Source of the DNA: Pseudomonas sp. DG56-2
GTDB taxonomy: Bacteria; Pseudomonadota; Gammaproteobacteria; Pseudomonadales; Pseudomonadaceae
Length of the DNA stretch: 64,000 bases
Assembly (NCBI RefSeq): GCF_004803755.1
Contig: NZ_CP032311.1
Coordinates: forward strand, 5,358,001-5,422,000
Reading direction: 5' to 3'
This document shows positions 1-11,995 of the stretch, piece by piece (position 1 is the first letter of the stretch; each line of letters starts with the position of its first letter). The notes under the pieces were generated by a model. It saw only the letters and a program-made list of their open reading frames with translations. It did not search any database and was not told where the DNA came from. Position numbers and translations under genes: made by a program.

Positions 1-471
1 GCAACCGTCACCCAGGAATACGTAGGTGTGGTGGTCGACGATGTTATGGTTTGGGCGGTTGAACTGGGCGCCCATGACTTTTTCGGCAAGTGCAAAACCA
101 ACAGCGTTGGCCAGACCTTGGCCGAGCGGACCGGTGGTGGTCTCGACGCCTGCGGTATAACCGAATTCCGGGTGACCCGGGGTGCGGCTGTGCAACTGAC
201 GGAAGCTCTTCAGGTCGTCAATCGACAGGTCGTAGCCGGTCAGGTGCAGCAGCGAATAGATCAGCATCGAGCCGTGGCCGTTGGACAACACAAAGCGGTC
301 ACGGTCAGCGAAATTCGGGTTGCTTGGGCTGTGTTTCAAATAGTCGCGCCAAAGAACCTCAGCGATATCCGCCATGCCCATAGGGGCACCTGGATGGCCG
401 CTGTTGGCCTTTTGCACGGCATCCATGCTAAGGGCACGAATGGCGTTGGCACGTTCACGACGGCTGGGCAT
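1..471 (-). CDS. tkt: Transketolase, N-terminal part (cut by window edge)
   Basis: Transketolase is the thiamine-diphosphate enzyme of the non-oxidative pentose phosphate pathway, moving two-carbon ketol units between sugar phosphates in the cytoplasm. The 157 codons present begin [17 protein letters not shown] and include the N-terminal signature [13 protein letters not shown] and the [12 protein letters not shown] and [12 protein letters not shown] segments of the cofactor-binding domain. The frame stays open to base 1, so roughly three quarters of the usual ~665-residue protein lies outside. The start is set by an AGGAGA ribosome-binding site about 5 bases upstream. It is divergent from the regulator gene at 731. 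The family call is secure. Confidence 0.96.
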   Translation of the reverse strand, partial: MPSRRERANAIRALSMDAVQKANSGHPGAPMGMADIAEVLWRDYLKHSPSNPNFADRDRFVLSNGHGSMLIYSLLHLTGYDLSIDDLKSFRQLHSRTPGHPEFGYTAGVETTTGPLGQGLANAVGFALAEKVMGAQFNRPNHNIVDHHTYVFLGDGC

Positions 472-666
472 CGCTTATCTCCTGGGGCTTGAATTAATTA
501 TGAAACGAAAAAAGGCGGCCATTTTCGCCCAGGCACGTGCTCGGGGGCAATGACGGATGGTCGATGCAGCATGATTTTCCTGTGATTGAGACAAGAATCA
601 GGCGTTAATCAGGGCAAACAGCAGGATCCGTCGTACGCGCTGCGACGAATTGACCCGCTCATCACG

Positions 667-690
667 CAATATCAAAACTTTTTGATATTG
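667..690. promoter_or_regulatory. Perfect inverted-repeat operator upstream of the ArsR-type regulator/metK operon
   Basis: CAATATCAAAA (667-677) is followed after two bases by its exact complement TTTTGATATTG (680-690). An 11-bp AT-rich perfect palindrome in a GC-rich region, ending four bases before a good -35 box, is what is expected of the operator of the adjacent ArsR-type regulator. That the regulator binds here, and that SAH is the effector, is inference from the SahR family. Confidence 0.7.
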
Positions 691-693
691 CCC

Positions 694-722
694 TTGCGAC
701 GATGCCGCCGCCTGACTAGACT
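694..722 (+). promoter_or_regulatory. Sigma-70 promoter of the regulator-metK operon
   Basis: TTGCGA (694-699) and TAGACT (717-722) are separated by 17 bp. The predicted transcription start falls at about 729-731, which is at or next to the ATG of the regulator at 731, so the message may be leaderless. The inverted repeat at 667-690 lies just upstream of the -35 box. Confidence 0.6.
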
Positions 723-730
723 GCGGCCCC

Positions 731-1726
731 ATGAACCTTCCTGCGTCGTCGATCCGCCTCGAGCAAAATGACGAACTGGCTGCCTTGTGCAAAGCCAGCG
801 GCGATCCGCTGCGCCTCAATGTACTGCGGGCATTGGCCAGCGATTCCTTCGGCGTACTGGAATTGGCGCAGATATTCGCCATTGGCCAGTCCGGCATCAG
901 CCACCACCTCAAGGTCCTGGCCCAGGCCGGACTGGTAGCGACCCGGCGCGAAGGCAACGCAATTTTCTACCGACGCGCCCTGCCCGATGGGATGCGCCTT
1001 GGCGGCAAGCTGCATGCGGCGCTGCTCGAAGAGGTCGATGCGCTGAGCCTGGCGCAAGACGTGCAGGATCGCATCGGTCAGGTCCAGCAACGCCGGGCCG
1101 TGACCAGCCAGGATTTCTTCCTGCGCACAGAAGAAAAATTTCGTGCTCAGCAAGACCTGATCGCCGGACTGCCGCAATATCGCGAAAGCCTATTGGCATT
1201 GATCGACAAACTAAGCTTTGACCATGACGCCAGCGCACTAGAAGTGGGCCCTGGCGATGGTGAATTTCTGCCCGAGCTGGCCCGACGCTTCACTCGGGTC
1301 ACCGCACTGGACAACAGCCCGACCATGCTCGAGCTGGCGCGCCAGGTCTGTCATCGCGAAGGCCTGGTCAATGTGAACCTGCAGTTGGCCGATGCACTCA
1401 GTGCAACGGATGTGGAAGCCGACTGCGTAGTGCTGAACATGGTCCTGCACCATTTCAGCGCCCCGGCCGAAGCCCTGCGGCAGTTGGCCAACCGTGTGAA
1501 GGCAGGCGGTAGCCTGTTGATAACAGAGTTGTGCAGCCACGACCAAAGCTGGGCCAGAGAGGCCTGTGGCGATATCTGGCTAGGCTTTGAGCAGGACGAC
1601 CTGGCCCGTTGGGCCAGCGCAGCGGGACTGGCTCCCGGGGACAGCCTATATGTGGGCTTACGTAATGGTTTCCAGATTCAGGTCCGCCACTTTCAGCGAC
1701 CGACTGGCGACACTCAACATCGGTAA
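731..1726 (+). CDS. ArsR-family regulator fused to a SAM-dependent methyltransferase domain (SahR-like)
   Basis: This 331-residue protein has an ArsR-type winged helix at about residues 15-95 (recognition helix around QSGISHHLKVLAQAGLV). A class I methyltransferase fold follows from about residue 140, with glycine motif EVGPGDGEFLPELA near residue 170 and NMVLHHF near 237. The same architecture is known in SahR, a proteobacterial repressor of SAM-cycle genes that responds to SAH. The next gene, metK, begins 19 bases downstream, so the two are probably one autoregulated operon under the palindrome at 667-690. No Shine-Dalgarno sequence precedes the ATG. The domain calls are seen directly; the ligand and regulon are inferred. 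It could instead be an active methyltransferase. Confidence 0.85.
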   Translation: MNLPASSIRLEQNDELAALCKASGDPLRLNVLRALASDSFGVLELAQIFAIGQSGISHHLKVLAQAGLVATRREGNAIFYRRALPDGMRLGGKLHAALLEEVDALSLAQDVQDRIGQVQQRRAVTSQDFFLRTEEKFRAQQDLIAGLPQYRESLLALIDKLSFDHDASALEVGPGDGEFLPELARRFTRVTALDNSPTMLELARQVCHREGLVNVNLQLADALSATDVEADCVVLNMVLHHFSAPAEALRQLANRVKAGGSLLITELCSHDQSWAREACGDIWLGFEQDDLARWASAAGLAPGDSLYVGLRNGFQIQVRHFQRPTGDTQHR

Positions 1727-1745
1727 ATTTTAGGAACCCGTCGAG

Positions 1746-2936
1746 ATGAGCGAATACTCCCTTTTCACCTCCGAGTCCGTGTCTGAAGGGCATCCGGACA
1801 AAATCGCCGACCAGATTTCGGATGCAGTGCTGGACGCCATCATTACCCAGGACAAATACGCACGTGTAGCGTGCGAAACCCTGGTTAAAACGGGTGTTGC
1901 GATCATCGCCGGTGAAGTCACCACGTCGGCTTGGGTAGACCTGGAAGATATCGTCCGCAAGGTTATCGTCGACATCGGCTACAACAGCTCCGACGTCGGC
2001 TTCGACGGCGCGACCTGCGCGGTCATGAACATCATCGGCAAGCAATCGGTAGACATCGCTCAAGGCGTTGACCGCAGCAAGCCGGAAGACCAGGGCGCTG
2101 GCGACCAGGGCCTGATGTTCGGTTATGCCAGCAATGAAACCGACGTGCTGATGCCTGCACCGATCTGCTTCTCCCACCGTCTGGTCGAGCGCCAGGCTGA
2201 AGCACGCAAGTCCGGCCTGCTGCCATGGCTGCGCCCGGATGCCAAGTCCCAGGTGACCTGCCGCTATGAAGGCGGCAAAGTCGTCGGCATCGACGCCGTG
2301 GTCCTGTCCACCCAGCACAACCCTGAAGTGTCGCAAAAAGACCTGCAGGAAGCGGTCATGGAGCTGATCGTCAAACAGACCCTGCCTGCGGAGTTGTTGC
2401 ACAAGGACACCCAGTTCCACATCAACCCGACTGGCCAGTTCATCATCGGTGGTCCGGTGGGCGACTGTGGCCTGACCGGCCGCAAGATCATTGTCGACTC
2501 CTACGGCGGTATGGCCCGTCACGGCGGCGGCGCTTTCTCCGGCAAGGATCCATCCAAGGTTGACCGTTCTGCCGCCTACGCTGGTCGCTACGTGGCCAAG
2601 AACATCGTCGCTGCTGGCCTTGCCGAGCGCTGCGAGATCCAGGTGTCCTACGCTATCGGTGTAGCTCAGCCAACCTCCATTTCGCTGAACACCTTCGGCA
2701 CCGGCAAGATCTCCGACGACAAGATCGTTCAACTGGTGCGTGAGTGCTTCGACCTGCGTCCGTACGCCATCACCACCATGCTCGACCTGTTGCACCCGAT
2801 GTATCAGGAAACTGCAGCCTACGGCCATTTCGGCCGTACTCCGCAGCAGAAGACAGTGGGTGACGACACCTTCACGACCTTCACCTGGGAACGTACTGAC
2901 CGCGTTGACAACCTGCGTGCTGCTGCCGGTCTCTAA
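1746..2936 (+). CDS. metK: S-adenosylmethionine synthase
   Basis: MetK makes S-adenosylmethionine from methionine and ATP, releasing phosphate and pyrophosphate, in the cytoplasm. The 396 residues match the family length. Signatures are visible in order: [17 protein letters not shown] near the N-terminus, the [12 protein letters not shown] loop at about residue 115, and the phosphate-binding [19 protein letters not shown] near 258. The ATG at 1746 follows an AGGA element. It lies 19 bases after the SahR-like gene and ends in a strong terminator at 2967-2999. No SAM riboswitch was seen in front of it, so control is probably through the upstream operator. Confidence 0.98.
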   Translation: MSEYSLFTSESVSEGHPDKIADQISDAVLDAIITQDKYARVACETLVKTGVAIIAGEVTTSAWVDLEDIVRKVIVDIGYNSSDVGFDGATCAVMNIIGKQSVDIAQGVDRSKPEDQGAGDQGLMFGYASNETDVLMPAPICFSHRLVERQAEARKSGLLPWLRPDAKSQVTCRYEGGKVVGIDAVVLSTQHNPEVSQKDLQEAVMELIVKQTLPAELLHKDTQFHINPTGQFIIGGPVGDCGLTGRKIIVDSYGGMARHGGGAFSGKDPSKVDRSAAYAGRYVAKNIVAAGLAERCEIQVSYAIGVAQPTSISLNTFGTGKISDDKIVQLVRECFDLRPYAITTMLDLLHPMYQETAAYGHFGRTPQQKTVGDDTFTTFTWERTDRVDNLRAAAGL

Positions 2937-2966
2937 TTAGAAGCCGCAAGCGCTCAGTTGCGAGAG

Positions 2967-2999
2967 AGCCCCAGCCGAGTGATCGGCTGGGGCTTTTTC
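2967..2999 (+). terminator. Rho-independent terminator of metK
   Basis: AGCCCCAGCCG pairs with CGGCTGGGGCT around a short loop and is followed by a run of five T. It sits 30 bases after the metK stop and separates the SAM operon from ligB. Confidence 0.92.
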
Positions 3000-3043
3000 A
3001 TGACATATCGACTGACAAGTGAGGAACGCACCGAACGCGGTGA

Positions 3044-4771
<1,728 letters not shown>

Positions 4772-4902
4772 AAGTGCCGAGCTGAAAATTGTAGGAATTT
4801 TCTTTTCGTGCCATCGAATTGCCCACCAAGGGTTCCTTAATTCTGGAAATCAGGGCAGGATTTCCCCAACTTTTTTCTGCCATGCCCCGAATGGAGGCGC
4901 TC

Positions 4903-5289
4903 ATGAAATTTTTTTCCAACCTCGTCCTGTTGACCGCTATTGGCTTCGGCGCAACTTCGCTGCAGGCCGCCGAGTCAACTGAAGCACTGACTGGTTGCGC
5001 GGCTAAAAAGGCCGATATCCAACAACAAATTGATAAAGCCGTTAACCCTTATCAAAAAGCCGGCCTTGAAAAAGCCCTGAGTGAGGTTAACGAGCATTGC
5101 ACTGATAGCAGCCTACGCAAAGAACGCGAACAGAAAGTCCTCGACGCCCGCCACGAAGTGACGCAGCGCACCAAGGACCTGGACAAGGCCATGAAAAAGG
5201 GTGACGCCGAGAAGATCAACAAGCGCAAGGACAAGCTCGCCGAGTCCAAGAAAGAACTGCAAGAAGCGCTGGATCAACTCGAGAAGTAG
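4903..5289 (+). CDS. DUF1090 (YqjC-like) exported coiled-coil protein
   Basis: This 128-residue protein begins with a signal peptide (MKFFSNLVLLTAIGFGATSLQA, cleavage after LQA). It continues as a highly charged, mostly helical chain rich in Lys, Glu and Asp, with two conserved cysteines (GCAAK, HCTDSS). This pattern fits the periplasmic DUF1090 family, whose function is unknown. ATG 4903 was chosen because GGAGG lies 7 bases upstream and the signal peptide starts there. It converges with the cytochrome gene at 5371-5820. Confidence 0.85.
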   Translation: MKFFSNLVLLTAIGFGATSLQAAESTEALTGCAAKKADIQQQIDKAVNPYQKAGLEKALSEVNEHCTDSSLRKEREQKVLDARHEVTQRTKDLDKAMKKGDAEKINKRKDKLAESKKELQEALDQLEK

Positions 5290-5296
5290 GTTTTTT

Positions 5297-5362
5297 TCGC
5301 GAGGCTTGCCCACTGCCACAGGGCTAGCTGAACTGTCTCTGAGAGTGGACTCGCCCCGCGCT
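5297..5362. repeat. Degenerate REP-like palindrome between convergent genes
   Basis: CGCGAGGCTTGCCCACTGCC and GGACTCGCCCCGCG form imperfect inverted arms resembling the P. putida REP unit. The element lies between the convergent DUF1090 and cytochrome genes and may act as a bidirectional transcription end. Confidence 0.5.
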
Positions 5363-5370
5363 GGCCGTAT

Positions 5371-5820
5371 TCAATGGTTACGAAATTCGGTGTGACAGGC
5401 TTTGCACGCTGCCTCAACCTTGTCGGTCGGCGCCGCCAGGTCGGCAGCCTTCAGTGGCTGGGTTCGGGTGACGGCAACCAGTTCACCGGTAGCTGTTTCC
5501 AACTGACGGGCCAAGTCCTGGAAACGCGCCTGTTTTTCCCAGACCTCTGCTCGAGCGCTGGTTTCATCGTCTTCGCGAACCTGCGGAAAATGCTTCCACG
5601 GTTCACGGGACAAGTTATCAAGCTTGACCGCACCATCGGCGAACTTCTGCCCGTCAAAGGCCAGTCGTCCTCGCAACATGCCGCCCAGGTCTTCACTGGT
5701 CTTGAGCATCTGTTTGAAAATGGTCTTGCGCTGGCCCAATGGCGAGTTGGGATCAACACCGCCGCAGGCGGTCAGAGTCAGGCAGGCCAGCAATACAACA
5801 GAGAGTCGCTTGAGCATCAT
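5371..5820 (-). CDS. Cytochrome c'-like lipoprotein
   Basis: This 149-residue protein has a lipoprotein signal with lipobox LTAC (Cys19) and one haem-binding motif CKACH close to the C-terminus, inside an otherwise helical chain. A C-terminal CxxCH on a four-helix body is the hallmark of cytochrome c'. The protein is therefore probably a lipid-anchored periplasmic haem protein of electron transfer or NO/redox stress. Two in-frame ATGs (5820, 5817) compete for the start and differ by one residue. It is divergent from mltA. The family is likely; the specific role is unknown. Confidence 0.82.
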   Translation of the reverse strand: MMLKRLSVVLLACLTLTACGGVDPNSPLGQRKTIFKQMLKTSEDLGGMLRGRLAFDGQKFADGAVKLDNLSREPWKHFPQVREDDETSARAEVWEKQARFQDLARQLETATGELVAVTRTQPLKAADLAAPTDKVEAACKACHTEFRNH

Positions 5821-5950
5821 GGTAACGTCGGCTCACGGGAAAAAAGGCGGCCAGTATCCTCGCCTCGTCGCCAAAGACCAATACCCTTATTAAATCTACG
5901 GTTTGCCCAGGCAGCTGAACCCCAGGCAAACCGCCAAGGAAACCCTGTTT

Positions 5951-7102
5951 ATGAAATTTTCCCTGCGCCATCTGGGATTGGCGTTCTCGGCACTGGCGCT
6001 GCTCGCCGGTTGCAACGGCGGCGGTCCGGAGAAACCCAAACCGCACGCGCTTGCCACTTACGTCAGCGGCACTTGGAAAGACCTGCCACAAGTAAGCGAC
6101 AGCGATCTGCTGGCGGGCTTCGAAGCCTGGCGCAGTGCCTGCGAGCGCCTCAAGCGCGACGCCATCTGGGCCAACACCTGTAGTGCCGCAGCAAACGTAC
6201 CGAGCGACAGCAGCCAGGTCCGCAGCTTTCTCCAATCGCAGTTGGATGTCTACAGCATGCGCTCAGGTGAAAACAGTGCCAACGGCCTGATCACCGGTTA
6301 CTACGAGCCGGTCTACCCCGGCAGCCTGACTCGGACCGACAGCGCACACGTGCCCGTTTACGGCGTGCCGGACGACATGATCGTGGTGGCGCTGGACAGC
6401 GTCTACCCGGAACTCAAGGGCAAGCGCCTGCGTGGCCGCCTGGATGGCCGGACACTCAAGCCCTATGACACTGCCGAAGCTATCAATCAACAAGGTGTGC
6501 CTGCGCCGGTCCTGGCCTGGCTGACCGACCCCATGGACTTGCAGTTCCTGCAGATCCAGGGCTCCGGGCGGATCCAGCTCGACAGCGGTCGACAGTTGCG
6601 GGTCGGTTACGCCGACCAGAACGGCCACCCCTATCGTCCGGTGGGCCGCTGGCTGGTCGAGCAGGGTCAGCTGAAAAAAGAAGACGTGACCATGGGCAGC
6701 ATTCACGCCTGGGCACAGGCTAACCCGACGCGTGTGCCGGAACTGCTGGCGAGCAACCCCAGCTACGTATTCTTCAGTGGCCGCCCAGACAGCAATGAAG
6801 GTCCGCGAGGCTCGCTGAACGTGCCGCTGACTGCAGGTTACAGCGTGGCGATTGACCGCAAGGTCATTCCTTTGGGCAGCTTGCTGTGGCTATCGACCAC
6901 CCGCCCCGACGGTGCCCCAGTGGTTCGACCGGTTGCCGCCCAGGATACCGGTGGCGCGATCACCGGCGAAGTACGCGCCGACCTGTTCTGGGGCACAGGC
7001 GCCGAAGCAGGCGAGCTTGCTGGCAACATGAAGCAGCAGGGACAGATCTGGCTGCTTTGGCCCAAAGGCACACCCTTGCCAGAGGTGCCAAAGGCTCTCT
7101 AG
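5951..7102 (+). CDS. mltA: Membrane-bound lytic murein transglycosylase A
   Basis: MltA is an outer-membrane lipoprotein that cleaves peptidoglycan between MurNAc and GlcNAc, forming 1,6-anhydro ends. The lipobox LLAGC is at residues 18-22. The MltA barrel domain includes GLITGYYEPVYPGS and MDLQFLQIQGSGRIQL. The C-terminal 3D domain shows AAQDTGGAITGEVRADLFWG, with its conserved aspartates. The 383-residue length fits. ATG 5951 has AAGGAA 9 bases upstream; the frame is open further up but without a signal. Its stop overlaps that of the convergent MAPEG gene by 4 bases. Confidence 0.95.
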   Translation: MKFSLRHLGLAFSALALLAGCNGGGPEKPKPHALATYVSGTWKDLPQVSDSDLLAGFEAWRSACERLKRDAIWANTCSAAANVPSDSSQVRSFLQSQLDVYSMRSGENSANGLITGYYEPVYPGSLTRTDSAHVPVYGVPDDMIVVALDSVYPELKGKRLRGRLDGRTLKPYDTAEAINQQGVPAPVLAWLTDPMDLQFLQIQGSGRIQLDSGRQLRVGYADQNGHPYRPVGRWLVEQGQLKKEDVTMGSIHAWAQANPTRVPELLASNPSYVFFSGRPDSNEGPRGSLNVPLTAGYSVAIDRKVIPLGSLLWLSTTRPDGAPVVRPVAAQDTGGAITGEVRADLFWGTGAEAGELAGNMKQQGQIWLLWPKGTPLPEVPKAL

Positions 7103-7485
7103 GCGGACACCACGAAGAACGACACGATCAGTCCCACGCCAACGAACCAGACCAACGAGCGAACTGCGGCCCAGTCAGCCAGGTAGCAGATGATGTAAAG
7201 CAGGCGACTGGTGATATACAGCACAGCCAGCACATCCTGGGTGACCTGCTCAGCATTGCCGACAATGTCGGCAATGATGACCGCTGCAGCAAAGGCAGGG
7301 AACGCCTCAAAGCTGTTCAACTGCGCGGCATGGGCGCGCCGCGGCAAGCCTTCGAGCTTGTCGAGAAAAGCACGCGGGTCGTGGTTCTGGCGCAGATTGA
7401 ATCGCCCACTGCTGAATTTGGCGATGCTGGTACACAGAATCGGCAGGAACAACGCAATCAGTACACACCAAAGAGCTACGGTCAT
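7099..7485 (-). CDS. MAPEG-family membrane protein
   Basis: This 128-residue protein has four hydrophobic helices (about residues 3-20, 65-82, 86-105 and 108-126). A loop between helices 1 and 2 carries RAHAAQLNSFEAFPAF, the conserved region of the MAPEG family (membrane-associated eicosanoid/glutathione metabolism). Bacterial members of this type are uncharacterised inner-membrane proteins. It overlaps the end of mltA by 4 bases and lies 25 bases downstream of the EamA transporter on the same strand, so the two may be cotranscribed. Confidence 0.85.
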   Translation of the reverse strand: MTVALWCVLIALFLPILCTSIAKFSSGRFNLRQNHDPRAFLDKLEGLPRRAHAAQLNSFEAFPAFAAAVIIADIVGNAEQVTQDVLAVLYITSRLLYIICYLADWAAVRSLVWFVGVGLIVSFFVVSA

Positions 7486-7510
7486 GGCAAAGTCCTTGTC
7501 GATTGGACGG

Positions 7511-8344
7511 TCAGAATTTCATGATCAGCATGCCGATCAATACCAAAGCACAAGCTAAGAGCCTGGGGCCGCCGAAAGGTTCTTTGAGATAGCGCATTCC
7601 AAACAGCACCACCAGTATTACGCTGACCTCACGCAATGCCGCCGCCTCGGCCACCGAACCCAACTGCATTGCCCAGAGCACCAGGGCGTAGCTCAACAGC
7701 ACGCACAACCCCACCGCCAGGCCCAACCGCCACTGCAAGCGCCAGAACAGAATGAAAGGCGCGCGCCGAGCGACGCTGGCCAACAACGGAAAGGGCCAGG
7801 CACTGAGCAGTGTCAACCAGACAAGATAGTCCAACGGCTGCGACCAGAGGCGGATCGCCTGGCCGTCGAACCAGGTGTAGCAGCCAATGCACAAGCCGAT
7901 CAACGCCACCACAGGCAACATCGACCAGGGCAAGCGCTCACCGCCACCGCCCTGCCACAGCAGGCAAGCCATGCCACACGGAATCAGCATGATGCCAATG
8001 ATCTGCTGATTGCTTAACGTTTCGCCAGCGAACGTCAGTGTCAGCGCCAATACCACCAACGGTGATAGGCCACGCATCAGCGGATAGACCAGCCCCAGGT
8101 CCCCCGCCCGATACGCCTGAATCAACAAGAAACGATAGAACTGCTCGAACAGGGCAGAAGCCAGCAGCCATGGCCAGACTTCGGCAGGCGGGTACTGCAC
8201 GAAAGCGACCATCACCAGTGCAAACACCAATGCCACGGCATCCATGCTGGCGATGACCAGCAAGCGCTCGCCGCTGAATTTGATCAAGGTGTTCCAGGTT
8301 GCATGCAGCAGTGCGGCAACCAGAACCAGAGAAGTGGCTAACAC
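7511..8344 (-). CDS. EamA/DMT-superfamily inner-membrane transporter
   Basis: The 277 residues form about ten transmembrane helices in two related halves, as in the drug/metabolite transporter (EamA) superfamily. The N-terminus reads LVLVAALLHATWNTLIKFSG, with the usual WN motif. It starts with GTG at 8344, preceded by an AAGGA element. The substrate cannot be told from sequence; relatives export amino acids or metabolites. The MAPEG gene follows on the same strand. Confidence 0.85.
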   Translation of the reverse strand: MLATSLVLVAALLHATWNTLIKFSGERLLVIASMDAVALVFALVMVAFVQYPPAEVWPWLLASALFEQFYRFLLIQAYRAGDLGLVYPLMRGLSPLVVLALTLTFAGETLSNQQIIGIMLIPCGMACLLWQGGGGERLPWSMLPVVALIGLCIGCYTWFDGQAIRLWSQPLDYLVWLTLLSAWPFPLLASVARRAPFILFWRLQWRLGLAVGLCVLLSYALVLWAMQLGSVAEAAALREVSVILVVLFGMRYLKEPFGGPRLLACALVLIGMLIMKF

Positions 8345-8566
8345 GCGAAAGTCCTTGGCAGTGCAGGTCGGGTCATCAATGGCCAGCCGCTATATAAGCA
8401 CTTAGCTCAGCCCCACGTCGCGCATTATTGCGTACTGGAGAAACGAAATGCGTCGATCGTGGTCAACGCATGCAAGCAAAAAACTGTGTCCCCAAACCAT
8501 CGAAAAACCATCAAAAGGATGCCCGATGGGATCGGGTACCGAATCAAAGCCACTACAGGACCCGGA

Positions 8567-9802
8567 ATGCTTGAGCTTGTCGCTGCGTTTATCTGTTTGA
8601 CCACCCTGCTTACTTACCTCAACTACCGCTTCATTGGCCTGCCACCGACCATCGGCGTCATGGTCACTGCACTGTTCTTCTCCCTATTGCTGCAAGGCTT
8701 GAGCGTCATTGGCTACCCGGGACTGGAAGATCGCGTACAGGGCCTGATGAGCCAGATCGACTTCAACGATTTGCTGATGCACTGGATGTTGTCGTTTCTG
8801 CTGTTTGCCGGAGCCCTGCACGTAAACCTCGCCGACCTGCGCAGCTATCGCTGGCCAATTGGCCTGCTGGCGACCGTTGGGGTACTGATCGCGACCGTGG
8901 TTATCGGTTACCTGGCCCATTGGATCTTCGCCCTGTTCGGCTGGCACGTGAGCCTGCTCTACTGCTTGCTGTTCGGCGCGCTGATTTCGCCTACCGACCC
9001 GATTGCCGTGCTCGGTGCCCTGCGTACCGCTAACGCGTCCAAACCGCTGAAAACCACCATCGTTGGCGAGTCGCTGTTCAACGACGGTACCGCAGTCGTG
9101 GTGTTCACCGTGCTGCTGGGAATCGCGCAACTGGGTGAGACGCCGACGGTAACCGACACCGCGATCCTCTTTGCTCGCGAAGCAATCGGCGGGGCACTGT
9201 TTGGTGGCCTGGTCGGCTATATCACCTACCGCATGATCAAAAGCATCGAGCAGTACCAGGTTGAAGTCATGCTCACCCTGGCGTTGGTCATCGGCGGTTC
9301 GGCGATGGCCTATGAGCTGCATGTTTCAGCTCCGATCGCGATGGTGGTGGCGGGTTTGATCATCGGCAACCTGGGCCGCAACCTGGCGATGAACGACATG
9401 ACCCGACGCTACCTGGACGGTTTCTGGGAACTGATCGACGACATGCTCAATGCCCTGTTGTTCGCCTTGATTGGCCTGGAACTGTTGCTGCTACCGTTCT
9501 CGTGGATGCACCTGGCAGCGGCCGGGGTTCTGGCCGTGGCCATCCTTCTGTCGCGCTTGCTGACAGTGGCACCTGCGATAGTCTTGCTGCGGCGCTGGCG
9601 CAGCGTGCCACGCGGCACCGTCCGGGTCCTGACCTGGGGTGGTTTGCGCGGTGGTGTATCGGTAGCCCTGGCCCTGTCGCTGCCGCCAGGCACCGAACGT
9701 GACTTGCTGCTGAGCATCACCTACATCGTGGTGCTGTCGTCGATCCTGCTACAGGGCTTGACGATTGGTCGCGTGGTGCGCGGGGTTACCGAGCAGCCTT
9801 GA
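8567..9802 (+). CDS. CPA1-family sodium/proton antiporter
   Basis: This 411-residue protein has about twelve hydrophobic helices. The CPA1 signatures are present: SPTDPIAVLGALR (ion-binding Asp) and GESLFNDGTAVVVF at about residues 160-180. It exchanges a cation, probably Na+, for protons across the inner membrane. ATG 8567 was chosen because the first helix (MLELVAAFICLTTLLTYL) starts there and an AGGA is 7 bases upstream; the frame is open for 36 more codons without membrane character. It lacks a long cytoplasmic C-terminal tail. Confidence 0.9.
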   Translation: MLELVAAFICLTTLLTYLNYRFIGLPPTIGVMVTALFFSLLLQGLSVIGYPGLEDRVQGLMSQIDFNDLLMHWMLSFLLFAGALHVNLADLRSYRWPIGLLATVGVLIATVVIGYLAHWIFALFGWHVSLLYCLLFGALISPTDPIAVLGALRTANASKPLKTTIVGESLFNDGTAVVVFTVLLGIAQLGETPTVTDTAILFAREAIGGALFGGLVGYITYRMIKSIEQYQVEVMLTLALVIGGSAMAYELHVSAPIAMVVAGLIIGNLGRNLAMNDMTRRYLDGFWELIDDMLNALLFALIGLELLLLPFSWMHLAAAGVLAVAILLSRLLTVAPAIVLLRRWRSVPRGTVRVLTWGGLRGGVSVALALSLPPGTERDLLLSITYIVVLSSILLQGLTIGRVVRGVTEQP

Positions 9803-9811
9803 CGGCCGTTA

Positions 9812-9857
9812 CGCGGCAAGCCCACGCCCTGGGTATCAATGGGCGCGGGCTTGCGCG
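9812..9857. repeat. REP palindrome between convergent genes
   Basis: CGCGGCAAGCCCACGCCC (9812-9829) is mirrored by GGGCGCGGGCTTGCGCG (9841-9857). This matches the P. putida REP type (GCGGGCTTGC core). It lies 10 bases after the antiporter stop and 12 bases before the end of the opposing thioesterase gene. Confidence 0.75.
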
Positions 9858-9868
9858 GCGATGCTGTG

Positions 9869-10270
9869 TTACTCCACAGCGGTGTCCGGGAACTGATCCT
9901 GGACGTACTTGATCTCGGTCCGTCCATGAGCTGCCGGGAGTCCATCTTCACCAAGGTTGACGAAGACCATCTTGTCCACCGTCAGGATGCTCTTGCGGGT
10001 GATCTTGTTACGCACTTCGCACTTGAGGGTGATTGAGGTACGGCCAAACTCGGTTGCCGTGATACCCAGCTCAATGATGTCGCCCTGGCGCGAAGCGCTG
10101 ACGAAGTTGATTTCCGAAATGTACTTGGTCACCACACGCTGGTTGCCCAATTGCACGATCGCGTAGATCGCCGCTTCCTCATCGATCCAGCGCAGCAAGC
10201 TGCCGCCGAACAAGGTGCCGTTAGGGTTGAGGTCTTCGGGCTTGACCCATTTGCGGGTGTGAAAATTCAT
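9869..10270 (-). CDS. Acyl-CoA thioesterase, hotdog fold (YciA-like)
   Basis: This 133-residue single hotdog domain probably hydrolyses acyl-CoA thioesters in the cytoplasm. The conserved stretch NPNGTLFGGSLLRWIDEEA near residues 16-34 holds the Asn and Asp expected at the active site of the YciA/BACH group. ATG 10270 has AGGAG 5-9 bases upstream. It is divergent from the ahcY riboswitch region. Confidence 0.88.
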   Translation of the reverse strand: MNFHTRKWVKPEDLNPNGTLFGGSLLRWIDEEAAIYAIVQLGNQRVVTKYISEINFVSASRQGDIIELGITATEFGRTSITLKCEVRNKITRKSILTVDKMVFVNLGEDGLPAAHGRTEIKYVQDQFPDTAVE

Positions 10271-10354
10271 ATCTACTCCTGACCGTCTTGCCAATCGATG
10301 CCGCTAATGATGGCAGAGCCTTCCGTGATCCTCCATTTAACATCGACTATGGTC

Positions 10355-10366
10355 TCGATTAATCGA
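10355..10366. promoter_or_regulatory. 12-bp palindrome upstream of the ahcY promoter
   Basis: TCGATTAATCGA is a perfect 12-bp palindrome 9 bases upstream of the ahcY -35 box. It could be an operator for ahcY-metF or for the divergent thioesterase gene. It does not resemble the palindrome at 667-690. Confidence 0.35.
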
Positions 10367-10375
10367 CAGAAAACC

Positions 10376-10404
10376 TTGGGCAGATGCCACGACGCAGCTA
10401 TAAT
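10376..10404 (+). promoter_or_regulatory. Sigma-70 promoter of ahcY-metF
   Basis: TTGGGC (10376-10381) and a consensus TATAAT (10399-10404) are spaced by 17 bp. Transcription should start near 10411, so the whole riboswitch lies in the leader. The stretch 10271-10578 without a gene thus holds this promoter, the palindrome at 10355 and the riboswitch. Confidence 0.7.
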
Positions 10405-10437
10405 CGCCGACGCTTCAAAACGGTCATCTGCACTTGA

Positions 10438-11988
<1,551 letters not shown>

Positions 11989-11995
11989 AGCCGAT

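Noticed and set aside
1727..1745. SAM riboswitch in front of metK
   Set aside because: Only 19 bases separate metK from the upstream gene, too short for any known SAM aptamer.
1455..2828. Open frame of 457 codons opposite metK
   Set aside because: Antisense shadow of metK and the regulator gene; no motif and composition typical of a reversed coding strand.
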